DNA of 64,000 nucleotides from the NCBI RefSeq assembly GCF_014839805.1, contig NC_051116.1:1736001-1800000 (forward strand). The letters run 5' to 3'. The position numbers and the translations under genes were made by a program. Positions 54,208-63,582 of the stretch are shown piece after piece (position 1 is the first letter of the stretch; every line of letters begins with the position of its first letter). This DNA comes from Manduca sexta. Lineage: Eukaryota; Arthropoda; Insecta; Lepidoptera; Sphingidae. The notes under the pieces are model-generated. The model saw only the letters and a list, made by a program, of their open reading frames with translations. It did not search any database and was not told the origin of the DNA.

Positions 54208-54318
54208 GCAACCACGCTGGCCTAGTGCGGATTGGTAGACTTCACACACCCTCAAAATTCCTATAGAAAACTTCTCAGGTATGCAGGTTTCCTCACGATG
54301 TTTTTCTTCACCGTTAAA
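54208..54318 (-). mobile_element. SINE-A interior fragment
   Basis: CCACGCTGGCCTAGTGCGGA through TTTCCTCACGATGTTTTTCT; both SINE ends are missing. Confidence 0.7.
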
Positions 54319-54534
54319 AAACAACATTATAGACATTAAAATCATGCCTAAAAAGAGGGTACATTAGAAACTCATTTTGAGCGATATCGTTCGCTCGGAT
54401 GGAATCGAATGTGAAAATGTCAGATATTTTTTCGGACAGTTGGCAAGGGTGATCCCTTATTTTTGCTGGGTTTAACGGATGATATGGGATTGTTAAAGAA
54501 TGGAGGGGTTTAAGAAAAAATAGTTATATACTTA

Positions 54535-55476
54535 GGGGCCGTTTAAGTATTACGTAACGCAATTTTGGAGGATTTTTGACCCCCCACCTCTCCAAGTAAC
54601 GCGCCGTAACGTTTTCCTGTACGCCTCCGTCTCCCTTAAAAGTTATGTAACTCTAAAATTACATTTTCTTTCACAAAATACCGGAAAATCGCTAAAATAC
54701 CTTGTGGCGGGACAGTTAGTGCATATACCGCCATCTTGTCAACATCGCCGGAACTGCAAGAGGATCGATGCAGTGACACAACTGGAGTGATAATCACACA
54801 GCAATCACGATAGATGGCGACATCGATCCTGAATCACGCTTGCACAATTTACGCGACGTGCAGCAATATATAATAATATCAGCCCTGTATTATATACTTG
54901 CCCACTGCTGAGCACGGGCCTCCTCTACTACTGAGAGGGAATAGGCCTTAGTCCACCACGCTAGCCTAGTGCGGATTGGTAGACTTCACACACCTTCGAA
55001 ATTCCTATAGAGAACTTCTCAGATGTGTAGGTTTCCTCACGATGTTTTCCTTCACCGTTAAAGCGAACGATAAATTCACAAAGAATACACACATGATTTT
55101 TTAGAAAAGTCAGAGGTGTGTGCCCTTGGGATTTGAACCTGCGGACATTCGTCTCGGCAGTCCGTTACACACCAAACTAGGCTATCGCAGCAATATATAC
55201 CACCTCCGAATAGGAACTGTCGGAGGGGCCGCGGTCGGTCAGGTGCAGCATCTGCCTGACTGGAAATCTTCCTCTTCCATAGAGGAACGCAACCATCTGT
55301 TCCTCTACAGCGGCGTCAACCTTTACGCCGCTAAAACCTTTGTTATTGTTTTAAAATAAAAAATCCAATGTTACATAACGCGATGTACGAACCCTCCCGC
55401 GCCTGTAACGCATCCTAACGTTTTACATGACCCCCCCGCCCCTCCAAATTGCGTTACGTAATACTTGAACGGCCCC
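54535..55476. mobile_element. Harbinger-like non-autonomous element, split by a SINE-A
   Basis: GGGGCCGTTTAAGTATTACG at the left and its inverse CGTAATACTTGAACGGCCCC at the right, extending over about 36 bp (to CAATTTTGGAGG). TTA flanks both ends (54532-54534 and 55477-55479), the 3-bp TWA target of PIF/Harbinger elements. Without the nested SINE the element is about 0.6 kb and has no transposase. Internal GC-rich blocks (54770-54830, 55205-55340) are not recognisably coding. Confidence 0.75.
54873..55196 (-). mobile_element. SINE-A, full length, nested, with 13-bp TSD
   Basis: AATATCAGCCCTGTATTATA to ACTAGGCTATC. GCAGCAATATATA occurs at 54860-54872 and 55197-55209. Confidence 0.9.
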
Positions 55477-55539
55477 TTATTGAAACATATCGAAAGCTTA
55501 TATTGTGCTGTATTGTCTTTAATAGAAGTGATTTTATTA

Positions 55540-55715
55540 ACTATGTTATCCCTGCAGCTCCGACCGCATGATTTTTTCCGGGATAAAAAATAACCTATAG
55601 CCCTCAACAGTAATGTACCTTACTATTAGTGAAAAAACATCAAAAGCTAGTAGTTCCTGAGATTAGGGCGTTCTAACAAACATACTCTTCAGTTTTGATA
55701 TCAGTATAGATTTAT
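55540..55715 (-). repeat. Helitron-like fragment
   Basis: CCCTGCAGCTCCGACCGCAT, CCGGGATAAAAAATAACCTA, AGCTAGTAGTTCCTGAGATT and GAGATTAGGGCG; matches 48980-49060. Confidence 0.5.
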
Positions 55716-55822
55716 TAAAACTAGTTGTGTTCAAGTCATTTGTCGTGTGTCAATACATTTTGGTTATATGCGATAACAAATAAACAGACAAAAATATGTT
55801 CTTTGGTTAGCCTTTTTTTTAA

Positions 55823-55905
55823 ATCCGACAAGGGATTCGAACCTATGATCTCAGTAGAAGTAGTACAACTTACGCAATATAACTAAGTCACCAAGGCAGT
55901 CATAA
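55823..55905 (-). mobile_element. SINE-B head fragment
   Basis: GGGATTCGAACCTATGATCT and CTAAGTCACCAAGGCAGTCA; only the tRNA-like 5' part is left. Confidence 0.65.
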
Positions 55906-56361
55906 TACTAATATATATTTATTTACCGTAAATATCTTACAAATCTAATCACGGACAAAAATAGAAACTAAAAAGTTATAGTTGACTCAGCAAAAAATAT
56001 CTGAATCCGATGAAGCAATACGATATCCGATAATAAAATTAAAACCGATATTCGATTTACAATCCGATTTGCACAGCACAGCGGAAACAAAGAAAGTGCG
56101 AAGAAATATTTTCTTTTCCGTTGAATTTAGTTTATCGATTGCTTGTTTTCGTTTTGGAACTAGATTGTTCGTAGTGGCGTATGAACTGTATCTTTTAAAT
56201 ATAGTCAGTCACAAAAGTAGTTGAACAATTTTAAAATTGCAAATTGTCTCTAAAATGTGTTTGTGTGAACAATTTCAAAATTCAAAATCGCTTCTAATCT
56301 GTTCATATTTGTGTCAACAATGGTTTTGTTTTTAGTAAAATAAATATTTTTTATACTAGCA
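55906..56361. other. No feature seen
   Basis: An 80-codon frame at 55982-56224 has no motif. Confidence 0.4.
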
Positions 56362-56590
56362 TGACAATGTGACCGCACCACATCTGATGGTAAGTGGGGT
56401 CCAATAGAATGTCGACTGACGAGAGATGATTACTCCTCGACAGTCGACACAATTACGCCGGCCTTTTAGAACCGGATATACACAGGCTGATCCCGGAACG
56501 CGACACACTTACGTAGGCCACTATGGCGGATTTTAACACCTTGTGTGCGGTGGTCGATATGCGAGCGGATATAAAATATATCCTACCACC
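56362..56590 (-). repeat. Repeat-D, full length
   Basis: Reverse: TGACAATGTGACCGCACCAC, CATCTGATGGTAAGTGGGG, GATCCCGGAACGCGACACAC, ATGGCGGATTTTAACACCTT and GCGGATATAAAATATATCCT. Confidence 0.8.
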
Positions 56591-57004
56591 AGAAGCATTT
56601 CAAAGGGTTAATTATATTTTAAATAAAGAAAAAATATTCAATTGAATTTAATATGTAGAAGTTTGATGTTTTGCAAATGATCAGCTACAGATCGAATATT
56701 TTTAATTAAGATGGATAATTTTAACCAATGTATATTAACAATTCATTTGCTGGCTCTTTCGATATAATTAAAAATCATAAATTCATTGTTTGACTTTCTG
56801 TCGTAAGAAGCTTTATTATCCGAAATGAATAAGATAGATATCTCGTAATTTTTATTTTAGTCTGTCTCTTTATTTAGTCTTTAATCTCATTTTGTTAGTA
56901 GTCGCTTACCACCAGGTGATCAGCTTATTAATTTATTTATTCTTCAATAAGGTTTATTCTCTTGTCCTATATTTATGAAACTATTATATAATAATATATA
57001 AATA
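56591..57004. other. No feature seen
   Basis: AT-rich. Confidence 0.4.
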
Positions 57005-57275
57005 TGAATCCCTATTTCCCTTGGTCACACCAGCACGCGTGAACGGCTGGACCGATTTCACTATTTTTTTTTTGTTGTGTTTGTTATTGTCAGGAGTAGG
57101 TTCTTATGAAAGAAAAAAATCAAAAAATTGCGTAGAAAATTAGAAAATTTAAGAAAACTTAACGAAAATATTATTTTATATAACTGTCAATTGTTTGAAA
57201 TAACTCTCAGCGATTGACAGAATGCGCGCTGCAAATTCATAGTTAAGACGGGACAACGTCTGTCGGGTCAATTAG
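57005..57275 (+). repeat. Repeat-L (possibly Helitron-like), copy 2
   Basis: Adds a 5' block missing from the 22095 copy: CTTGGTCACACCAGCACGCG then TGAACGGCTGGACCGATTTC, typical of lepidopteran Helitron-like repeats. The rest is nearly identical to copy 1, ending GTCTGTCGGGTCAATTAG and T. Confidence 0.55.
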
Positions 57276-57619
57276 TAATATATACAATTCCCGAAAAGAT
57301 TATATTATTACAGAAGAAACTTTCTCACCGCTGTCAAATTTGTATTTTGTTGCAGGTAAACTTCGCAACATTGGAAACCCCAAAAAACCCCAAACTGACT
57401 GTATGCGGTTTTATTTAAGGCCTACTGTGGTAAGTTTTATTTATAAATTCCTTATATATGTTTGAAAGTTGTAAGTGGTAATAAATATATATGTTTGTGA
57501 TACCGGCTTACAAAGTTACTTACATTAGTAAAGTCGTAAGTAAAAGTTACAAATCATGTTATAGTTGTCTTATTTCGGTTCATTCATTGGCTGTGTCAGT
57601 AAATATTACTAGTACTTTT
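57276..57619. other. No feature seen
   Basis: AT-rich. No recognisable coding sequence. Confidence 0.4.
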
Positions 57620-58308
57620 GCTTGAATTATGACGTTTTTTTTGGAACAAATATACGGCTTTTACTTTAGCGACGTTTGTGTTGTAACAACACTTACGACT
57701 TTTGCTTTAGTGACTTTTGTGTTGTTATAACTCTTTTGAATTTTACTAGAGCGACGTTCGTGGTGGGACTTTGCGATTTTTACTTTAGCGACGTTTTTTG
57801 CAGCGACAACTTTTATAACTTAGATAAACAACATTTGTGTTGTGGCAACTTTTACACTTTTACTTTAGCGGCGTTTGTGTTGTGAAAACTCTTACGACTT
57901 TTACTATAGTGACGTTTGAGCTATGACAACTCTTACGACTTTTACTTTAGCGGCGTTTGTGTTGTGAAAACTCTTACGATTTTTACTTTAGCGGTGTTTG
58001 CGTTGTGAAAACTCTTACGACTTTTACTATAGTGACGTTTGAGCTATGAAAACTCTTACGACTTTTACTTTAGCGGTGTTTGTGTTGTGAAAACTCTTAC
58101 GACTTTTACTATAGTGACGTTTGAGCTATGACAACTCTTACGACTTTTACTTTAGCGGTGTTTGTGTTGTGAAAACTCTTACGACTTTTACTATAGTGAC
58201 GTTTGAGCTCTGACAACTCTTACGACTTTTACTTTAGCGGTGTTTGTGTTGTGAAAACTCTTACGACTTTTACTATAGTGACGTTTGAGCTGTGACAACT
58301 ATTACGAC
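57620..58308. repeat. 41-bp tandem array with 82-bp dimer structure
   Basis: Monomers alternate between type 1 (ACTTTAGCGGYGTTTGTGTT, GTGAAAACTC) and type 2 (ACTATAGTGACGTTTGAGCT, ATGACAACTC), joined by TTACGACTTTT. TACTATAG starts at 57902, 58025, 58107, 58189 and 58271: spacing 123, then 82 three times. The left third (57620-57850) is made of diverged monomers, the right part is homogenised, so expansion is recent at the right end. Confidence 0.95.
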
Positions 58309-59717
58309 GAAAATGTTACTTAAATACAAAAGGAAAGCCGGTAGGAATCGGGTTACATTGACCCTACGTCTCTGCCAGCTGCAGTCGAAATAATGACCCT
58401 TACGATTATTAAAACAATTAATGAAACATAAGCCTCCACGACCCCGATGTAGTACGCAGCACACATCCCGAATACAAATTTAATATAAGTCCCTGTTATG
58501 GGAATCGGGGCTCAATTATAAATGTTAATTAAGGCTAGTCTTTGAAGATTGTTTCAGAAATTCGTTATGATACATGGCATTTACATAATTTGATGATACG
58601 CTTTGAACTGAAATAAGGTTGTGCTTTATAATTACGGAATCGATTTTGAATTAAAATTTTAATCAATTTAGGAGGTATGATTTTAATCGAAATTAATGTT
58701 GAAAAGTGAAGTTTTTTTTTGATTCTGTGTTTTCTTTCAGGTGAAGTTTAAGTTTGTTTATTATTAAGGGGTTAATTTTTGAAAGATATTTCCCGAATTC
58801 GGAATCTGGTTTTTCCCATAATACTATGTCATTTATCCTTTATACCTTAATCTGTGCATAACCACGGGTTGTGCACTGATTAAGCACACGGAATATTTCA
58901 TCAGATTTTATAACATCAATCAAACTAAAACTATATTTCAGATATACTTACTTTTATAAAAATAAATTTCTATAAAATAGAAAAGTCTCTTCCAAAACGA
59001 TTTGCGATATTCCCAAAGTTAGAATCGTTTTACATCTGGGCCTTAAAAACGTTATCTATCTGTCATATTCCTTTATTCCTACGGGAATAGGTCGAGAATT
59101 CTGGGCTGCTATGGGACGAAGGTTGCCTAAAAATGCTTCGTACCTACATATTATTGTCAAGCGCGTCTTGTTCACGAGTTTTTATCTTTTCTTCAATATT
59201 TTTATATTTTTTTAAACAGTATATGAGCTCAAGTATTTCCTCAGCAGAATTTTTGTATTTTTAACCCCTCCATCCCACTTTCCAGCAAAAGTAAGCAAAG
59301 CTCTTACGCCCCGTGTCGAATATTATAATACTAACAAAATCTATTCAGATTTCTTTATTGTTATTATGAAAAAAATATATACAAATCATAGATAATAGGC
59401 AATATTAGAACGAGGTTATTTTTTTTATTAAGAATAACTACCCAAAAAGTTCGTAATCCAGACCATAGCCTATATAAAGCTAGATGTACTAGAATATCAC
59501 AGTAAAGACGGATTATGTCAGGTTTGTCGGAAGTTTATGCGGGTTAGCTGAGGGACAGCTTTTATTACACTAATCGCTAGCCTCTAAGTTATTTACAACT
59601 TAGGTCTGCGCGGCTCGTATTCATTGCGCACAATATGGCGGCCAATGTCGTCGCATAAAAACGTGTGTTTTTATAAGGAGGGATGAGGTCATTTGCTTGA
59701 TAAAGTAAATTGGGCAT
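58309..59717. other. No feature seen (1.4 kb)
   Basis: AT-rich apart from AAGCCGGTAGGAATCGGGTT at 58334, shared with 43550. A 63-codon reverse frame at 58273-58464 is motif-free. Confidence 0.4.
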
Positions 59718-59925
59718 ATACATAACGCTTTTATCTCGGAAGTGGTAGGTAGAGGTGCAGCCAGGGCAGCCAATTTTCGCTAAATGTGTTTCGTCCCATG
59801 ATGTGATAGGGACCGAGCCTATCGCCATATCGAGCACAAAACTCCGGGCTGATATTGAGTAGAAAAACCTAATATCACTGCTTAACCCGGGTATCGAACC
59901 CGAGACCACAGCCTCGTTACCATTG
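59718..59925 (-). mobile_element. SINE-B, near full length
   Basis: ATAACGCTTTTATCTCGGAA, TTTCGTCCCATGATGTGATA, CCGAGCCTATCGCCATATCG and B box GGGTATCGAACCCGAGACC. Confidence 0.75.
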
Positions 59926-60100
59926 TATCCGGTAGATAGTATTTTTAAATATAAAATTGACAGTTTTTGTAACAAGCTGTCAATACCTGTAGGCTACGAT
60001 TACACATGCGTCTTCAGGCTTTCTTGTTGTAAAGAATATGTTAAAAATATAAACGTCTGCGCTGCGCTTTAGATTATAATAATGGCTATCCAATCAGCGT

Positions 60101-60318
60101 ATAAGGCGTAGGGGCGTGACGACCCCCACCGCCCACTAGTGGTGCTCACTACCACTAGTGCAAGTAGTCCACCGACTAATGGCGGTAAAACCATTCCAAC
60201 ACGGCGGAAGGAAGTGACAAGACACAAGACGGGCAGCAGCGTCTTGTGATGAGACTTCCGCCACTGCGATCGCCAACCCGCCTGCCAAGCGTGGCGATTA
60301 CGGCAAAACCCCCCCCCT
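60101..60318 (+). promoter_or_regulatory. RTE 5' leader, hairpin-rich
   Basis: Several inverted pairs: CACTAGTGGT with ACCACTAGTG (60136-60165), GGCGGAAG with CTTCCGCC (about 60204 and 60255), ATCGCCA with TGGCGAT (about 60268 and 60292), GTCTTGT with ACAAGAC (about 60220-60247). It should contain the internal promoter. HDV-like ribozymes are known at the 5' ends of some RTE elements; I could not fit the full pseudoknot by hand. Confidence 0.4.
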
Positions 60319-63300
60319 ATGGTAAGGCCACATAAAAACCGGCCCCTAGTCCCCGGCGGCCCCGCTATTCCTGGCTACGGTAGCGGTCATGGTAACGGCG
60401 GGGCAAGGGGTGCTAAGAATCCCCGGCAGAGACCAGGCTACCACAACCGACGAAAACTGGCCCTGGCAACATATAACACGCGCACACTGCGGACCGACGA
60501 GAAGTTAGTCGAACTGGAGGAAGAAGTGAGCAGGTTACGGTGGGACGTTATAGGATTATCTGAAGTCCGAAGACAGGGGGAGGACTCGATAATCCTCAAG
60601 TCAGGTAACCTGTTCTATTTCCGGGAGGGCGACCAGCAGTCCCAAGGTGGTGTCGGGTTTATCATCCACAAGTCCCTCGTAAACAACGTCGTGAAGATCG
60701 AGAGTGTGTCGGCAAGGGTGGCGTACCTGATACTCAGAATCACCAAACGGTATTCGCTGAAGGTTATTCAGGTCTACGCCCCGACCTCGGCACACTCCGA
60801 TGATGAGGTGGAGGCTATGTACGAGGATATATCTCGGGCTATACATAGCTCCCAGACCTACTTCACCGTTGTTATGGGGGACTTCAACGCGAAACTGGGC
60901 ACACGTAGCGGCAACGAGCTGAAAATGGGGAAATTTGGGTATGGGCAACGGAACGCGCGGGGTCAGCTGCTGGCCGACTACATGGAGAGGGAGGGACTCT
61001 TTATGATGAACTCCTTCTTCAAAAAGCGTAGTCAGCGCAAGTGGACCTGGCTGAGTCCCAAGGGTGCTACCAGAAATGAGATTGACTTCATCATGTCGAC
61101 CAAACGGCGTATATTCAATGATGTCTCTGTGATCAATGCGGTGAAAACCGGGAGTGATCACCGAATGGTAAGAGGCACATTGAATCTTAACGTATCGCTT
61201 GAGAGGTCTCGACTGATGAAGTCCATGCTCCGACCAGCATCTGCCCATATCAAAAACCCCGAGAGCTTTCAGCTCGAACTCCGGAACCGCTTCGAGTGCT
61301 TAGGTGAGTGCGTAGATGTGGATGAGTATAGCAACAGGCTCGTGAAAACTGTCCAGACGACTGGGTCTAAGTTCTTTAAGACCCAGCGTCCAAAAAGAAC
61401 TCAAAAGATCTCAGATCCCACCCTACAGCTCATGGTAGAAAGACGCAAGATGGTCCTGCAGTCTTCTGGTGACGTGACAGTCTGCCGGAGGCTCAATCGA
61501 CAGATCTGTAAGTCCCTGAAACGTGATATACGCCAATTCAACACTAAATGTGTTGAAGAGGCTATTGAGCGGAACAGGGGCTCTAAGGTGTTCGCCAGGG
61601 ATCTGTCCATTGGGCAAAGCCTGCTGACCAAACTGAAGACCGAGGACGGCAGGATTATATCTTCCCGACCGGAGCTCATGGGTGAGGTAGAGAAGTTCTA
61701 CGGACAGTTATACACCTCAACACGACGACCTGTTTGCAGTGCGGCCACAGATCCAAGAGCCCCACTAATCCGACACTATACCGAAGACATCCCGGACATC
61801 GACCTGTGCGAGATTAGTATGGCTCTCGGGCAGCTGAAAAACAACAAGGCTCCGGGTGATGACGGAATAACAGCAGAGCTTCTAAAAGCGGGCGGACAGC
61901 CAATATTAGAGGCTCTCCAAAAACTATTCAATTCCGTCATTCACGAGGGTACCACGCCCCAGGCATGGCACAGGAGCGTGGTGGTGCTCTTCTTTAAAAA
62001 GGGCGATAAAACCCTTTTAAAGAATTACAGACCCATCTCGCTCCTGAGTCACGTCTACAAGCTGTTCTCGAGAGTCATCACGAATCGTCTTGCTAACAGT
62101 CTCGATGACTTCCAGCCTCACGAACAAGCCGGATTCCGAAAAGGCTATAGTACCATAGACCATATACACACGCTGCGGCAGGTTATACAGAAGTCCGAGG
62201 AGTATAACCGGCCCCTCTGTCTAGCGTTTGTGGACTATGAGAAAGCCTTCGATTCGATCGAGACCTGGGCAGTGCTTCAGTCTCTCCAGAGGTGCCAAAT
62301 TGACTATCGGTATATTGAAGTGTTGAAGTGCCTATACGAAAACGCCACCATGTCAGTCCGCCTCCAGGATCAGTACTCGAAACCTATCCAGCTACAGCGT
62401 GGCGTGAGACAGGGAGATATAATATCTCCGAAACTGTTCACCGCTGCACTGGAAGACGTCTTCAAGCTTCTGGACTGGAGAGGACTCGGCATCAACATCA
62501 ACGGCGAGTATTTGACTCACCTTCGATTTGCCGACGATATCGTAGTCATGGCTGAGACCCTAGAAGACCTTAGCGCAATGCTCGATGACCTCAATAGCGT
62601 TTCCCAACAAGTGGGTCTCAGAATGAACATGGATAAGACAAAAGTCATGTCTAACCACCATGTCAGACCCACCCCTGTCAAGATAGGAGACGCTACACTT
62701 GAAGTTGTCGACGAGTACGTCTACCTGGGACAAACAGTCCAATTAGGTAGGTCCAACTTCGAGAAAGAGGTCACTCGTCGAATCCAACTCGGCTGGGCAG
62801 CGTTCGGGAGGCTCCGACACATCTTCTCGTCCCGAATACCGCAGTGTCTCAAGACGAAAGTCTTTGACCAGTGTGTGTTGCCAGTGATGACATATGGAAG
62901 TGAGACGTGGTCGCTCACTATGGGCCTTGTCAGAAGGTTGAAAGTCACTCAGAGGGCAATGGAGAGGGCTATGCTCGGAGTTTCCTTGCGGGATCGAATC
63001 ACAAACGAGGTGATCCGCAGGAAAACCAAAGTAACCGAAATAGCCCTTAGAGTTGCGAAACTCAAGTGGCAGTGGGCAGGGCACATAGCTCGTAGAACTG
63101 ATGGCCGTTGGGGCAGAAAAAGTTCTGGAGTGGCGACCACGAACCGGGAGACGCAGCGTAGGCAGGCCCCCACGAGATGGACCGACGATCTGGTCAGGGT
63201 CGCCGGAGTCCGATGGATGAGGGCGGCCCAGAACCGGTCCCTGTGGCGCTCAATGGGGGAGGCCTATGTCCAGCAGTGGACGACTCAAGGGCTGAAATGA
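60319..63300 (+). CDS. RTE-type retrotransposon endonuclease/reverse transcriptase
   Basis: A 993-residue polyprotein that would nick target DNA and copy its own RNA at the nick (target-primed reverse transcription). The N-terminal 45 residues are Pro/Gly/Arg-rich. An AP-type (EEP) endonuclease covers about 46-290: N53 in TYNTR, E82 in GLSEVRR, D188 and N190 in MGDFNAK, and D280-H281 in SDHRM, i.e. all the expected catalytic positions. A linker (about 290-480) precedes the reverse transcriptase (about 500-770): PGDDGITAELLK, RPISLLS, QAGFRKGYST, D639 in VDYEKAFDS, RGVRQGDIISPKLF and the FADD box at 737-740. The C-terminal 220 residues include WQWAGHIARRTDGRWGRK and EAYVQQW, conserved in the truncated copies. 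Length and single-ORF design match RTE elements. The first ATG of the long frame is used as start; none of the motifs lies upstream. No stop or frameshift is visible. Reverse-strand frames inside it are shadows. Confidence 0.95.
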   Translation: MVRPHKNRPLVPGGPAIPGYGSGHGNGGARGAKNPRQRPGYHNRRKLALATYNTRTLRTDEKLVELEEEVSRLRWDVIGLSEVRRQGEDSIILKSGNLFYFREGDQQSQGGVGFIIHKSLVNNVVKIESVSARVAYLILRITKRYSLKVIQVYAPTSAHSDDEVEAMYEDISRAIHSSQTYFTVVMGDFNAKLGTRSGNELKMGKFGYGQRNARGQLLADYMEREGLFMMNSFFKKRSQRKWTWLSPKGATRNEIDFIMSTKRRIFNDVSVINAVKTGSDHRMVRGTLNLNVSLERSRLMKSMLRPASAHIKNPESFQLELRNRFECLGECVDVDEYSNRLVKTVQTTGSKFFKTQRPKRTQKISDPTLQLMVERRKMVLQSSGDVTVCRRLNRQICKSLKRDIRQFNTKCVEEAIERNRGSKVFARDLSIGQSLLTKLKTEDGRIISSRPELMGEVEKFYGQLYTSTRRPVCSAATDPRAPLIRHYTEDIPDIDLCEISMALGQLKNNKAPGDDGITAELLKAGGQPILEALQKLFNSVIHEGTTPQAWHRSVVVLFFKKGDKTLLKNYRPISLLSHVYKLFSRVITNRLANSLDDFQPHEQAGFRKGYSTIDHIHTLRQVIQKSEEYNRPLCLAFVDYEKAFDSIETWAVLQSLQRCQIDYRYIEVLKCLYENATMSVRLQDQYSKPIQLQRGVRQGDIISPKLFTAALEDVFKLLDWRGLGININGEYLTHLRFADDIVVMAETLEDLSAMLDDLNSVSQQVGLRMNMDKTKVMSNHHVRPTPVKIGDATLEVVDEYVYLGQTVQLGRSNFEKEVTRRIQLGWAAFGRLRHIFSSRIPQCLKTKVFDQCVLPVMTYGSETWSLTMGLVRRLKVTQRAMERAMLGVSLRDRITNEVIRRKTKVTEIALRVAKLKWQWAGHIARRTDGRWGRKSSGVATTNRETQRRQAPTRWTDDLVRVAGVRWMRAAQNRSLWRSMGEAYVQQWTTQGLK

Positions 63301-63582
63301 TGAATCAGCGTCAACAACGTTTGAGTGACGGACGATCGGATACGGAATTGTGAGGATTTTTCGTGCCCCGTTACCCGAGATTGAGGCCTCCGATATAATA
63401 CCCTTTGTGGAAATAATTACTGCCTCTAGTTTATAAGAAAAGTAGGTTTGATGTAATACGGATTGTGAGGATGTAGGTCTGATTTTTGGGGGAAATTCTT
63501 TGTTAGTTTTGACCCGGTTTAGGTCTGTTTAATTTATGATTGGCATCGATGGGTTTCTTATGGAGCGTTTAAGTAAGGATCA

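Larger units (their letters stand above)
60101..63302 (+). mobile_element. Complete RTE-type non-LTR retrotransposon
   Basis: About 3.2 kb, flanked by a 9-bp direct repeat AATCAGCGT at 60092-60100 and 63303-63311. It comprises a 218-bp GC-rich leader, one ORF of 993 codons, and a very short 3' end (GAAATGATG) without poly-A, which is the RTE layout. Its GC content contrasts with the surrounding AT-rich DNA. Three 5'-truncated relatives lie in the window (2864, 32184, 33441). The intact frame and the readable TSD suggest a recent insertion. Confidence 0.85.

Noticed and set aside
55120..55359. Frames beginning 'MPLGFEPADIRLGSP' here, and similar ones near 23628 and 47158.
   Set aside because: The shared peptide is the antisense translation of the SINE-A tRNA-like head.
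60601..61248. Reverse-strand frame of 215 codons within the RTE ORF.
   Set aside because: Antisense shadow of the endonuclease region; no independent motif.
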